Source: Stereum hirsutum FP-91666 SS1
Lineage: Eukaryota > Basidiomycota > Agaricomycetes > Russulales > Stereaceae
Length of the DNA: 64,000 nucleotides
NCBI RefSeq assembly: GCF_000264905.1
Contig: NW_006763133.1
Coordinates: 3,171,152-3,235,151, forward strand
Reading direction: 5' to 3'
Below, one piece after another: positions 22,313-35,185 of the stretch (the stretch's first letter is position 1; each line of letters opens with the position of its first letter). The notes beneath the pieces were generated by a model, which had not been told where the DNA came from, did not search any database, and saw nothing but the letters and a program-made list of their open reading frames with translations. The translations under genes were made by a program, and so were the position numbers.

Positions 22313-25300
22313 ATGGACGAAAAAGAGAAGGCGGTTGATCGCTCTGCGAACACATCACCAGAGCACAAGCCAGACGTGGAGCTTGACGTTGGTATCGGAC
22401 GTACCTTGTATAGGAGGGGTTGGTGGCAATTATGGTGCGCTACATCGTATCGCACTTGCTGGAATACAAAGGTCTGACTCGGTTTATCAGGCGGCCAAAA
22501 AACGCACCATCGCCTGCGCCAGCCTCCTTAGACGATGCGAAGGTGAGACAACATAGCAACAGGTCACATTTTTGCCGACGCTCTTTGTTCTCTGACCTTC
22601 GTGTGTATCTTAGCTCTCGCCTCTGGCGAATGCATCATTCTTTTCTATGTTGACTTACTCGTGGTTGAATCCTATGATGGTAAGTGTCTTCAGTACTTAT
22701 GAGGTTTCTCGAAGTCTCACGACATCCTTTCAGGTCCTCGGATATCAACGAACTTTGCAAGCCACTGATCTATGGAAACTGGATGAGACTCGACAGGCCG
22801 GCTTCCTTTCAGACAAACTCGAAGCTTCATGGACCTATCGGACTCAAGTTGCCGATGAGTGGAATGCGAGGCTTGCATCTGGCGAAATTCGACCAAGCCT
22901 ACTGAAGCGTACGGGGTGGAATCTACGCTCGCTGGCTCATGTCACCGAATATTCAAAGACGAGGGCACAGCTGGAGAAGCAGTGGCTGGAGTTCGGCGGG
23001 AGGAGGGAGCCTAGTCTCGCATGGGCCCTCAACGATGTTTTTGGCTGGCGATTCTGGTCCGGCGGATTGTCCAAGGTCGGTTCTGTTCTGACTATACATA
23101 TCATGGAAATGGGACTGAAAATCTTGGCTCGTAGGTCATCGGAGACACGTCGCAGCTCATGACCCCCTTGTTGATTAAGGTTATTATCTCGTATTCAAAT
23201 TATCATCACTCGTCTGCTCACCTTAATCTGTAGGCAATCATCAACTTTAGTGAGGACCGCTCTAGCGCCCAAGCCAGTGGAGAAAGTGTTCCCAGTATCG
23301 GACGAGGCGTTGGCATGGCCATCGGTCTTCTCATTCTCGTCATCATGTCTAGCGTCTTCCAGCATCAATTCTTCTGGAGATCGATGATGACTGGTGCGCT
23401 TGTGCGTGCTACCTTGATTACTTCAGTGTACAACCGTGGTGTCGTCCTCACGCCAAAATCGAGGACCTCGTTCCCAAACTCGAGGCTGCTGAACTATATA
23501 TCGTCGGATATTAGTCGTGTCGAGCATGCAGCTCAGTGGTTCGTAAGTAAAATGCTATCGCTCTGCACCTATCTCGTAGGATTTGCGCTCATTAGGACTA
23601 TTTTATCACCTAGCATGCAGGTTTGTGGCTCACATACTTATGCCTTACCGTCAGCCTTTACTGAATAGCTCTATATCGCAGCTTGGACCGCGCCCATCCA
23701 GACCATCGTCTGCCTCATCATCCTCTTAGTCCAACTCGGCCCTTCGGCATTGGCTGGATTTGCTTTGTTCGTCCTAATCATCCCACTCCAAGAGCAAATT
23801 ATGTCCGCGCAGTTCAAAATGCGGAAAGATTCGGTACAATGGACAGACAAACGGTCGGCACAGCCATTATTCCTCTTTGTTGAACTCGTGTCTCACTTGA
23901 TACATCGAATAGGGCGAAACAAATTCTCGAGATTCTGGGCAAGCCAATTATCTTCACAGCCCAATTTCAGCCAGCGAATTAACGAGTCTTTACACAGGTT
24001 CCATGAGAATCGTCAAGTACTTCACATACGAAGTGCCCTTTTTGCAGAGAATTTTCTTTATACGAAAGAAGGAACTCAATGGTATTCGTAAAATACAGTT
24101 TGCGCGTTCTGCAAAGTATGTTTTACTGCATTTCCTCTCCCTATTGGACACACAGAAACCCGTACTGAGGAATTTGCTCGTAGTGTGGCCCTAGCCTTCA
24201 GTTTGCCCGTCCTCGCTGCGACGCTCGCGTTTGTGTGTTATACGGGTACATCCCACGCTTTCAACTCTGCCATCATATTCTCGTCGTTCAGCTTGTTCAA
24301 CGTGAGATTTACATAGCTCTTTCATCTTGTTGACAAGCAGTGACTGATCCTTGTCTTTGGTAGCTGCTCCGTCAACCTATGATGTTCTTGCCTCGTGCGC
24401 TTTCGGGCATAACAGATGCTCACAACGCACTCAACCGCCTCACCGAACTTTTCCATGCCGATATTATGCCGGATCATCCCCTCACCATAGACCCTGCACT
24501 CAAATTCGCTGTCCAGGCGAAGAATGCTACCTTTGAATGGGAGGAAGCGCAGAAGGAAACCGACAGCAAGAAATCGGGGAAGAGCAAGGATAAGCTCAAG
24601 GAGAAAGAGAAGGAAAAGAACTTGAAGGTGGAAGCGGGATCTACGGAGAACGTGCAGAACGATAGACGGCCGTTCAGGGTGGAAGACATATCGATGGGCG
24701 TCGAAAGAGGCACTGTGTGTGCAATTGTCGGGCCTGTCGGTTCTGGAAAGGTGTGTACCTACTTCACATCTACATGATGTTCAGCTCTAACATGAGACAT
24801 TGTAGTCGAGTCTTCTTCAAGGCATGATTGGTGAGATGCGGCGTGTTAGTGGGGATGTCACCTTCGGGGGTCGCGTTGGGTACTGTCCCCAGACAGCGTG
24901 GATCCAAAACGCTACTTTGGTACGTCGCAGTCCATGGTGTTTCTTACAGATCACCGACCTCGTCTAAATACTACAATTCTATCCTTCAGAGAGACAACGT
25001 TCTCTTCGGCCAGCCTTGGGATGAAGAGAAGTATTGGAAGGTCATTGAGAACGCCTCGCTTCTCGCTGATCTTGACATGCTCCCTGCCGCTGATCTGACC
25101 GAAGTGCGTTTTCTCTTTCATTTACCAAATTCAATGTTGATATTGATATGATTAAAGATCGGAGAAAAAGGGTAAGAGAACTGTGAAATCTCACAAAGAA
25201 CAAAGTCTAACTTATCTTGGTTTCAGAATAAACTTGAGTGGCGGCCAAAAACAACGCGTACGTCCTGTCCTTGTGCGTGCTTTGACTCGATGTGAAACCT

Positions 25301-28300
25301 AATATACGAATCTATACAGGTCAGCATCGCGCGAGCCCTCTATTTCGACGCTGACGTCGTTCTTCTCGATGACCCCCTGAGCGCGGTAGACTCACACGTC
25401 GGACGAGCGCTATTCACACATGCCATTCTCGGGGCTCTTCGCGGGCAGGGCAAGACCGTCATGCTCGTCACTCATGCGCTTCATTTCCTGTCGGAAGTTG
25501 ACTACATCTACACCCTCGAGAACGGCCGAATTGCTGAACACGGAACCTATGATTATCTTATGGAGCGTGACAGTGAATTCGCGAGGCTCGCCAGAGACTT
25601 CGGTGGCCACGACAATGCTGCGGAGAGGAAGAGGGACGAAGAGCCGGAGGCGAAGCAGGCGACTGAGGCGGTTGAAGAGGCGGCACCGGACGTCGCTCCC
25701 GCCCACGCATTAGATGTCGCAGATGTGAAGGAGAAGTCGAGGAGAAAAGATGACCATGTGAAAAACAAGTTGGAGGGTCGTTTGATGGTGGCCGAGAGGC
25801 GAGAGACCGGGTCTGTATCGTGGAAGGGTAAGTTCGGAGTGGGTGACTGGATGAACCACGGCGCTGACAGGGCCTTTATGAATGTAGTTTATGGCGAATA
25901 TTCGAAGGCTGGAAAAGGCTATGTAATGGTTCCACTCATCCTCGTTTTGTCCGTTTGCATGGTGCGTTAATCGATCAGATGATTCAATTCACGGCGGTAT
26001 ACTAACTATAAGAATAGCAAGCATGGTACGAGTGGTGTAGATATATACATCCATGGCTTGACGACGCTGATGCACCTCATACTTCTCCACAGCCAAATCC
26101 TGAACTCGTACGCCTTGGTGAGCAATACTGAATCGCCCCTCTGTTTCTTGTGACTGACTCATACTCCTCTTTGTTCCAGGTCTGGTGGCAGGGAAAGTAA
26201 GTATCAACCTGATATTTAATCCTCGGACTCCTTCTCAACGTTTTCGTAGTACGTTCAACCATTCCCAGACCTTCTACCAAGTCCTCTACGCCCTGCTCGG
26301 CATCGGCCAATCGTTATTCCTCCTTGTTCTGTAAGTGGCGATTGCCATGGGCTCGGGAAAAACTGCTGACATCTCTGCAGTGGCATGTGTCTCGACTTGA
26401 TGGGCTTTTGGGTATCTCAGAACTTGCATCACAAGGCTCTGACTCGGTAAGCTGCTGCCCGTGCCTTGAGAGATCAAGCTCGTCTAATTCAGTCCCTAGG
26501 ATTTTCTACGCACCGATGTCATACTTCGATACCAATGTGAGCACCTTCCAATTGTCGACTGAACGTAATTCTGACTTGCGCGATAGCCTCTCGGTCGAAT
26601 TGTCGGTATTTTCGGCAAGGACTTCGATTGTACGTTTCTCTATATTTCCTTGTAGCATAAGCTAATCATGTTTTGCCTTCGTAGCCATCGACGATCAACT
26701 TCCAGGTATGTCCCTCTGTCAATACATGTTACAAGGCACTGATTATTGACCCCTCATCTCAGTCTCCGTGAGGAATAGTGAGATCTTTCCCGTACTCCTC
26801 ACACCTAGGGATGCTAACAAGTCATGTTCCTATAGCCGTTATCATCGTTGCTATGATGTTTGGTTCTCTCATCCTCATCGTCATTGTTGAACAATGGTTC
26901 CGTATGTGGTCTGTCCATGCGTAGCCGGCCCTTAGCTGACGCATTTGTACACAGTAATCGCCCTGCCATTCCTCGTCCTCGGTTACGGATATTTCTACCA
27001 CTTCTATCAAACGAGTGCCCAAGAAGTGAGAAGGTTCCTTGTTCCGCTCTGAATAGCTGATACTAAGTTTTATTTTGACAACGCAGCTGAAACGTCTGGG
27101 TAAGTCGCGACAAACCGGGTCGAGAATGAATTTAAACTTAATAATACGTAGATGGCATGTTACGGTCAATTCTTTACGCCCACCTGTCGGAATCTCTCTC
27201 TGGCTTGTCCACCATCCGGAGCTACGGCGAGGTTGCTCGTTTTGTGCGCGACAGCAAGTACTTCGTCGACCTGGAAGACCGAGCTCTCGTTCTCACGTAC
27301 GTCTCATTTCCTACGTTCTCTACATCTGAACTCTGTGCTCAGTCTTCATACCTTTTCTTCGTCAGTGTCACGAATCAACGGTACGCCATTTGTGTCAAAT
27401 TGATATTGTGGAAATTGACTGAAGGACATCGGTACGATCCGTAGGTGGCTGGCGATCCGTCTTGACTTCATGGGCTCTTTCATGGTCCTGATCGTACGTA
27501 GATTATCGCAGTTTACCTCGACGCGAGGTGCTTATATCTCATGCTCTGTTTAGATCGCCCTCCTGGCCGTGACCGATGTTTCAGGCATCAACCCTGCTCA
27601 GGTCAGTGGTGATTCCATGACTCTGCCATGATATGTATATACTGATGGTCATCCTCATCACCAGATCGGTCTCATTCTCACGTATATCACCTCACTGGTA
27701 CAGGCCTTCAGCGTGGTAACTCGTCAGACCGCTGAGATAGAGGTAAACACTATTCTCCTCAATTCATGTGGATGAAACATAAGCTGAATTATGGTCTAGA
27801 ATTACATGAATGCAGTCGAAAGAGGTAAAATAAACCGCTTGTTCAGCGCACCCAGAACAAAATTGTCTCATAACGATTCCCCTCCAGTGGCACATTACAC
27901 TCGTTCCGTAGGAGGTGTGCCCCAGGAAGCGGCCTATGAGAAGCAGGACGTCAAGCCTCCTAGCGAGTGGCCGTCACAAGGGGCGGTCGAGTTCAAGGAT
28001 GTCAGAATGTCGTATAGACCGGGTTTGCCTGAAGTGCTGAAAGGCATTACCATGAGTGTACGGGGAGGAGAGAAGATCGGTGTCGTCGGACGGTACGCCG
28101 TATCTCTTACCCTTCGTAATAGAGCTGTCAGCTGAGCATTATCTAATGACGCAACGCAGAACTGGAGCCGGAAAGTCGACGTTGATGTTGGCTTTGTGAG
28201 TCTTTCGAAGGCTCCAGTTAGAATTAAAGCTGACCGTTAAATATCATTGTTAGATACCGTATCGTCGAGCTCAGTTCCGGGAGCATCAACGTTGATGGGT

Positions 28301-29379
28301 GAGCATTATATTCCGCACGATCACTGTTTCCTATTCACCTCGTGATTCGATTTTTAGGATCGATATCTCCACGCTTGGTCTCAGGGATCTTCGGAGAGCG
28401 ATTAGCATCGTGAGTTGCTCAACGGTGGTTTACTACGTCGAACCAAACAGTTGATAGTCGTTGACAGATTCCGCAAGATCCTCTACTTTTCTCGGGTCCG
28501 TACCTGTATCATCTCTTCCTGAAATGCCAGCTCACATAGTCATGACAGGCACAATCCGCTCCAACCTTGATCCCTTCTCTGTCTACTCTGACGCCCATCT
28601 CTGGGATGCCCTCCGACGCTCGTATCTTGTCTCGCCAACTACCGAGAACACGGCTGACGCGGGGAAGTTTGGTTTGGACACGGTCATCGAGAGCGAAGGG
28701 GCCAACTTGTCGGTAGGAGAGAGGTCGTTGTTGAGTCTTGCGAGAGCATTGGTAAAAGACAGCAGGGTTGTTGTGTTGGATGAGGCTACGTGAGTGGTTT
28801 GTATGAGGGATCCAGTTTGAGGACCTGTTGGCTGACTAAGGTACAGAGCATCGGTAGATTTGGAGACAGACGCGAAGATTCAGAGGTATGTCGCTGGTGC
28901 TGAGTATAGGAAATATCCGGTGTAGATTGCTGAATGAGTTTTCTCTCTCAGGACCATCCAAACGCAGTTCCACGATCGCACTCTTCTCTGCATTGCTCGT
29001 AAGTGGTATGCTTTCGGTTTCAGTGTGTGTGACTGATTTCCGCTCACTCTCTCCAGACCGATTGCGAACAATCATTAACTACGACCGTATCCTCGTCATG
29101 AGCGATGGCCAGATTGCTGTATGTCCCATCTCATCTCACTCTCACCGCTCCTCGTTATTGTGCGACACTGTTTTAATCTCATCAACATGTTAATAGGAAT
29201 TCGACACGCCCGTAAACCTCTTCAACAAACCCGACGGGATCTTCCGTGGAATGTGCGACAGGAGCGATATCTCGCTCGCGGACATAGAGAAGGGAGAGAT
29301 TGAGCTCGAGCGGCTCTTGGCGGATGCGCGAGAGGAGGCGGCGACGGAAGCGGCGTCGGAGCCAACTACGAAGGAATAG
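22313..29379 (+). CDS. ABCC-family full transporter, Yor1-like
   Basis: Full-size ATP-binding cassette exporter (TMD1-NBD1-TMD2-NBD2) of the ABCC/MRP type closest to fungal Yor1 (plasma-membrane drug and organic-anion export). It is split by roughly 30 short introns. TMD1 starts at [23 protein letters not shown]1 shows Walker A GPVGSGKSS, signature [15 protein letters not shown], Walker [13 protein letters not shown] and H-loop VTHAL. A charged, Lys/Glu-rich linker follows. TMD2 includes YALVWWQGN and [19 protein letters not shown]2 shows Walker [29 protein letters not shown], signature [15 protein letters not shown], Walker [13 protein letters not shown] and H-loop CIAHRL. There is no extra N-terminal TMD0, which fits Yor1. 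The exon joins at NAVER|VAHYTRS and EIGEKG|INLSGG were checked for frame. All key ATPase residues are present, so it looks functional. Confidence 0.9.
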
Positions 29380-30277
29380 AGGAGCGCTAATTCTGGAATG
29401 ACTCCGATTCCCAGGACTTTTCTCTGTCGTGTTCAGGTTCTTTGTTTTGATCTCTGCTTTCTGTGTTACGATCGTGACGTGTATCATCTGGTTCGTTTCT
29501 CTCTAGCTTCACTATGGAAGCCTAACTTTAGCCTGTGTACTTAACGAAATAACGCGTAATCATTTTTCCTGGTTTACTTTTCAGTTCCTAGAGTATTTAC
29601 GCTACAACGGAATTCATCATGACGAGGCTTATATAGAATACAGCTTCGGATCATGCCTCGGTATTCTGGTGCCTTTGGACATTGGAAAAATGTTAGTATG
29701 TCACGATGATACTCCTTGGAATTGTTACTTCTGTGATAGTCTCAAAGAGCGTTCAGAGAGGGAGGGAGGGAGTTTACGCCTGGACCACACGAAATCTCTG
29801 AATTCTTGCGGCTGCAATAAATGGGGACAAGACCAGGTCATTGGGCTAGTCTTCGTCAAATATTGCTTGTTTGAAGTATCGTCATATTCAAACTCGACGG
29901 TAACAGAAAATGCATATATTATGTGCGACAAACATTGAGAAACAACTGGGGTACCATGAGTACATGATGGACCACACCCTGTACGCCAACAACACGAACC
30001 ACCCTTCGTCGACTAGATGCAGAAGTGATACTCGTACAGACACAGTAATTTATAACATACAGCAGTATAATGTCCATCCCATCATTTAAATCAAACACCG
30101 ACCGCGGTACAAATATCAACGAAGCATCCCTAGACACAGCACGGAAAGCGATGCCACTACGCCTCCACGACACTCCAACTACCCGACTTCCTAACCCTCG
30201 CGGCGTCTCGCAGCTCGATCCCAAGAAAATGTCAACCCGACGGCCCCGAACCACATAGCACAATGACTGCAGTCGAT
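29380..30277. other. Convergent intergenic region
   Basis: Spacer between the 3' ends of the ABC transporter and the NTF2-like gene. Open frames on both strands are short and carry no recognisable protein. Confidence 0.5.
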
Positions 30278-31277
30278 TTAATGTCCGTTCCTGGGGACGT
30301 GCCCTAGGTATGGGATCCACGGAAGTGTTCGTCCGTTCAGCCGGCGGAGGAGCGCAGTGCCCATTCCATTCGGTGGCTCTTTACCGTCCCATTGGTCGAC
30401 AAGACGGATGATCTTGTCGTCGTCGTCGAGGTCGACGACTATGATGGACTCGACTACCTATGAACAGTGTAGCCGTGTTCAGTCTTTAGCATGTGATTAT
30501 AGGGGGTGTGGCGTAGAGGGTGTGGCGAAGAACGGTACTGACCTTCTTGAGCCCGGTGAGGCGAATGACATACTCTTGCTTTTGGTAGAATATGAGACGT
30601 CGCATTGGGGAGTCGATGGACGAGAGGATCCGTCGGGAGAGGGTAGTAGACTTTGAAAAGACTCTGGGCTGGAAGTAGGCATAGTAAGATCATGAGCTGT
30701 GTTTGTGATATGGCAAGCTCACCATAGCGAACCACTGTAGTCCACAATCATATCAGTGCTCTACCAACATGCAAAGTGTCGTGTAAGAACCAAGAGCTGC
30801 ACGTACCTGAGGAGCAATCTCATTCCAACCTTGACACTTCGCCAACGGGTCTTCGAACACCGCGTCCCTCCTCCACCTCCTCTCCATAATTGTCCTCGTC
30901 GGCCTACACTCATACAAATCCTGCAGATCTTCTAGCACATCCTTATATAGCTCCATATTTACCTCTCCAGCCGGAACGCTACTGACCCGCCTATGCTTCA
31001 CGCCTCCCGACCCTGACCCAACTTGCAACCCCGAAGCTGAATGTGAATGTCCATGTCCATTCGAACCGGAGCTTGTCCGTCTGTGGTGACCCTCCGTATG
31101 TGATACGGAATTCATGTCAGAGTAGTGAGCGCCGGCTCCGGCTATGGACTGGATGAGACCGGGTGTGGGTGTGGAGACGTTTGCTAGGAAGGAGAAGTGG
31201 GATGGGTGGTGGGTCATGGTGGGTTGTTGAGTAGGTTCAGAGCGCGGGGACGATGTGCTTGGACTTCTGGCCATCAT
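30278..31277 (-). CDS. NTF2/SnoaL-like domain protein
   Basis: Unnamed fungal protein of about 285 residues. Residues 1-100 are low-complexity (Ser/His/Gly, with GHGHSHSAS). The folded part begins near ELYKDVLEDLQDLYECRPT and continues RRDAVFEDPLAKCQGWNEIA, the helix-plus-'F.DP...G' pattern of NTF2/SnoaL-like folds. A 12-nt microexon (30723-30734) encodes WFAM and joins it to PRVFSKSTTLSRRILSS. The protein then runs through RRLIFYQKQEYVIRLTGLKK and ends VPRNGH. The function is unknown; such folds are used as ligand-binding pockets or protein-interaction domains. Confidence 0.72.
30723..30734 (-). other. 12-nt microexon of the NTF2-like gene
   Basis: TGGTTCGCTATG encodes WFAM. Upstream acceptor CTACAG and downstream donor GTGAGC are both canonical. 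Skipping it keeps the frame, so both isoforms are possible. Confidence 0.75.
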
Positions 31278-32342
31278 GACGAATATAAAATTGGTGTGAT
31301 ATGATTTACGGGGAGAGTGTCGTGGGTGCGTGAGACGTTGTGAGTGAAGCGGTGAAGGTTGAAGAAGGGCTTTATACGCGTGCCAAGACGCTCATTGTAT
31401 TGGTGCTCGGCTTGCGCCTCCGTGGCTGTGTGGCCCGAGATGACTCTTTGATATTTATTGCTCACTCTTCAAGTTCCGCTACTTCCGACACGAGGTTCGC
31501 TGTTGATCTTAGCATCCACTTGACGTGACCGGACACGTAGTCCACATATCAACTTTCAGTTCGTCATCTCGTTATTCATCATATCTTATTGTGGCGTAGT
31601 TTGTTTCAGCTGCTTCAAGCTTAGAGAGGATTTCTGCTATGGACTCGGAATGATTCGGAAGTCGGAGTAGGTTTGGAGGGGAAGTCCCACAACACGTCAG
31701 TGTTCGAAGTTCGACATGGTCTTGTGGCCCACCCAGACGATGCACATAGTCGCACATGAATGTCCAAAGAACGCTCGAGGGAGCTCGAGACACTTATTAT
31801 GCGGCAATACGCCGTCAGTTCAGAGATCATCAGAGTCGGTCTGAGAATATCTGTACGAGCAACCTCAAGAAGGTTCAAGAAGATCCGACCTAGGCTGCTC
31901 CACATGAGGTTCCACATAAGACGCCAACGACGAGTCTCAGCCGTGGTCCCTGCGTATACCCGGCAAAGGTGAATGGAGATCAAACATCTGACTCGAAAAA
32001 CTGGTTTGTTTGTGGCGTGTGCCACTCAGGGCGCGAGACAATATAATGTAGGCGGCGATGGCGGAGGATGGCGGATCGGACGTGGGGAAAGCAAACGAGG
32101 CTGATCACAACCTTGGCGGGAGAGAAGGAAATGCGTGCGCTGATTTAGAGCTTGAGCATATGTATGTAGTTTAAGACCTCTACGGTGAGTCTTCGGAGAA
32201 TAATGCCACAACAGCGAGGACGACAGTGATGGAAATGCGTACGAAAACAATGCGTTCCGATGAAAATCTTTTACCACGTCAAAGTCCCAGGAGAAGCACC
32301 AGAGCAAAGACGCGCGAGCCAAGGGTCAGAACTCTATATCGA
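31278..32342. other. Region with unresolved minus-strand coding-like sequence
   Basis: Minus-strand frames at 31572-31793 and 31621-32025 are leucine-rich and protein-like, perhaps the remnant of an F-box-type gene, but I could not build a model with a start, consistent splice sites and a known domain. The rest is the 3' flank of the STRAP gene. Confidence 0.3.
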
Positions 32343-33625
32343 TCAACCACCATTGGGGTGGCCTTGCCAAAGACCGTAAGATTTGCCTGGGGTGGTTTGC
32401 CATAGCCGGATGGTACCATCCTCTGAAGAACGTGAATGCGGATGCATGAATGAGTACCTAAGGCTGATACCTCAGAGAAAGAAATGGAACTCACCACTTC
32501 CACTGGCGTAAAGCTCCCCATCCGGACTATACTCCACACAGTGCACGGGTCCATGATGTCCCTTCAACACTTCCCTTTCTTCACCATTGATCCCATGGAC
32601 CCTGACCCATTCATCCGTCAAGCAACCGGTAACAAAGCGATCCTGCAATATGGGGTGGATCGAAGCCGATGATGGTGCGTATGGGAGGTTGACAGAGTGA
32701 GTCTGTGCGCCAGTGGGGAGGGCAGGGATGAAGGCGACAGTTTTGCCGGAGGTGACAACAAGACGATTCGTTTGTTGCGAGAGCTCCATCGAGGTGATTG
32801 GTCCAGGGAAGCTCAGACTTGTGGTCAATTTACGTGTGCGAAGATCCCACCACCTAACGTGAGGAGTCATGCGAAAGTGATGGCGCCACAATCAGTACAA
32901 TGAAAGATCGCCAGAGGCAGAGTGTGTGGAAATTTCCAAAACTTCCACAGATCAACGCACAAGAGAGATACTCACTTGATGACTCCATCCTCGCCTGCAG
33001 TCACTCCGGTATGGTCGCCCACCCAGACCACGCTCTTAACCGTACCGTCATGAGAGGTTGGGCTACCGTCGCTCACCAGAACATCCGGTTCTGCATCAGG
33101 TCTACTCAAGTCGAATATCCGTGCCTTCTTTTCTTGACCACCCGTCAAAAGATGCGAGGACGTAGGCGAGATGGCAACACTGCGGACGATATGGTTGTGC
33201 GGGAAGGAGTGCAACGCGTCGCCTGTATACGTGTCCCAGATCTTCCTGTTTCCAATTCCATGATGTTAGTACGAGCGCGTCACGGTTCAAAGCGTTATTC
33301 CATGCAATGCAAATAGATGATCTCAAAGAAAGAGAACAGCACCAAAGAACATGAATAGAACGGCAAGGCAAGGAACTCACGCCGTGAAATCAGCGCTGCC
33401 CGACGCCGCCCGCGACGCATCTGGACTGAGCTTCGTACTCCAAACCGCCCCCTTATGCCCCACAAACGTCCCCACCCAATCGCCCGTCCATTCCCGCAGC
33501 ATTGGGTTCCCGTCTTTACAACTTGAGATCATGAGATACGTCCCATCGTCCTGGAGCGCGGAGAAGTTGAGATGCGTTACGGGACGCGTGTGGCCTGGGG
33601 CCACCAGCGGGACTGGTCGTGACAT
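32343..33625 (-). CDS. STRAP/Unrip-type WD40 repeat protein
   Basis: Seven-bladed WD40 protein resembling STRAP (serine/threonine kinase receptor-associated protein, also the SMN-complex component Unrip). In fungi it is probably a scaffold in RNA or signalling complexes. The start is MSRPVPLVAPGHTRPVTHL at 33625. The blades include LREWTGDWVGTFVGHKGAVW, SADFTA|KIWDTYTGDALHSF, SPTSSHLLTGGQEKKARIFD, VKSVVWVGDHTGVTAGEDG and IK|WWDLRTRKLTTSLSFPGPI. A later blade is LKGHHGPVHCVEYSPDG and the last is EDGTIRLWQTTPGKSYGLW, before the end at GHPNGG. Four exons are inferred. STRAP family proteins share the distinctive 'GHTRPV...D...L.S..KD..P.LR...GDW.GTF.GHKGAVW' start. Confidence 0.85.
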
Positions 33626-35185
33626 TGTATGTCGTGTGTTTCGTGAAGTAAAGGCAGGTAGAAAAAAGTTTACGCGAAAGGTTGATGAAACGGATGGACG
33701 TGCAGAGAAAGGGAGGATTTGTTTCGAAACAGTGCGCGCTGCGCCCTGGCCGCTTCACTTTAAAGTGATCCCGTTTGAGGCGACGGAACCTTAACCCCGT
33801 GCGACAACGGCATTTGCCGTGGGACAATGAAGCCCGAATCCGGCTCCGAGTGACCGTTCCTGTTGAAGTTCGCCCTTTTCTCTCATTCTTCTTCTTGAGC
33901 TCGAACGCGTTCACATGGAAGGGACCAACAGGCTCTTCATAATATTGAACTCACAACGAAGTCTTTGGTACTGTGTGGCTATTAGGCTATTAGAGGGCGA
34001 ATCTCCTTCCCCTCTCCCCGATGAGTGCCTGACAATGCTTATTTCTCGCAGCCGGAGGTACTTGAATAAATCTTCAACAATGTCCACGTATAATACCACG
34101 AGTCACAGGCCCGAAACAGTGGAGGGATTACTTGCATACCAGCAAACCGTTACATTGCAGTTACCCGTGATAACCCAGCAGCCCATCGCGAAAACGTGGT
34201 ACATTCCAGCGTATGCTACTAGTACTATCTCAAATCGAGTACTCAAACTACTCAAACCCCATGGGCCCACACCTTTGACCACCTACTTACTATGCCCGAT
34301 TTGACAGTGAGATCAGACAAGAACAAATGCAGGTATAGTACTTACGCCTCCGCTTCTGTGCAAGCAACTCGTCGACGCCTTCTACTCTACTATCTAAACT
34401 TGTACGCGACTTGTGTTCCCCAGACCTATCGACCGGACCTGATCTACAGAAGTACGCCACACAGGAACCAAAGTCAAATGATCCCCATAGGTCAAGTAAC
34501 ATCTCCTCAAATATTGTGGTGGTCTTTCTACAAGGATGGTGAGAGGAATCTCGCTGACTGGTCTGTTCCGACAAACGATCTACTTTCCATTGTACGGAGT
34601 CTTCTCGAAGTATATGTGAGAGAATATCTCAATAGAACTTTCGGTGTCGTCCCCTCATTCAATGGGGAGACTCTTCCGGATTGAATTGGTACGATCAGGG
34701 GAAAGCTAAGGCGGCTTGACGCGTCTGCAGTACTAATTGTGTACCCATCCGGGGAGTGAGAAGCGGTCCGTTTGTGTGGCAGTAGTGAATAAATATGAGA
34801 AGAATGAATACACCGTCCCGGTTCGGATTGCGTTTGAGACAATCGTCTCAGAGGTAGAAGTTCATGAAGCCTGGCACGAGGACGTGAAGGTGAGGAATGG
34901 ATGGGATGGGGAGGAGGTCAAAGTCAGGACATGAAAAGAGAAATGGTACAACAAGTAGATGCTTCAGGAACACTCGTTCACTTTCTTGGTCTGGGACATT
35001 GTTTAGAAATGTTGACACACATGAACACAATAGCAGTGTGGCGTGAGAGCTCCATTGAGGGTGGCGACCAATCGAACGCGTAGTGTCACAAGCCTCGCCG
35101 CGTAAAGTCACTCAAGAAAACGCGAAGACGTAAGTAACGCGTTCCGTCGCGTCCTGCCAGCTTCTGTTCAGTGACCCTCATAGCC
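33626..35185. other. Region without a supported gene
   Basis: About 1.56 kb between the STRAP gene start and POLD2. Several 60-147-codon frames occur on both strands, none recognisable. The last few hundred bases should contain the POLD2 promoter. Confidence 0.45.

Noticed and set aside
29919..30320. 133-codon minus-strand open frame
   Set aside because: It overlaps the last exon of the NTF2-like gene in another frame and extends into its 3' flank; no recognisable protein.
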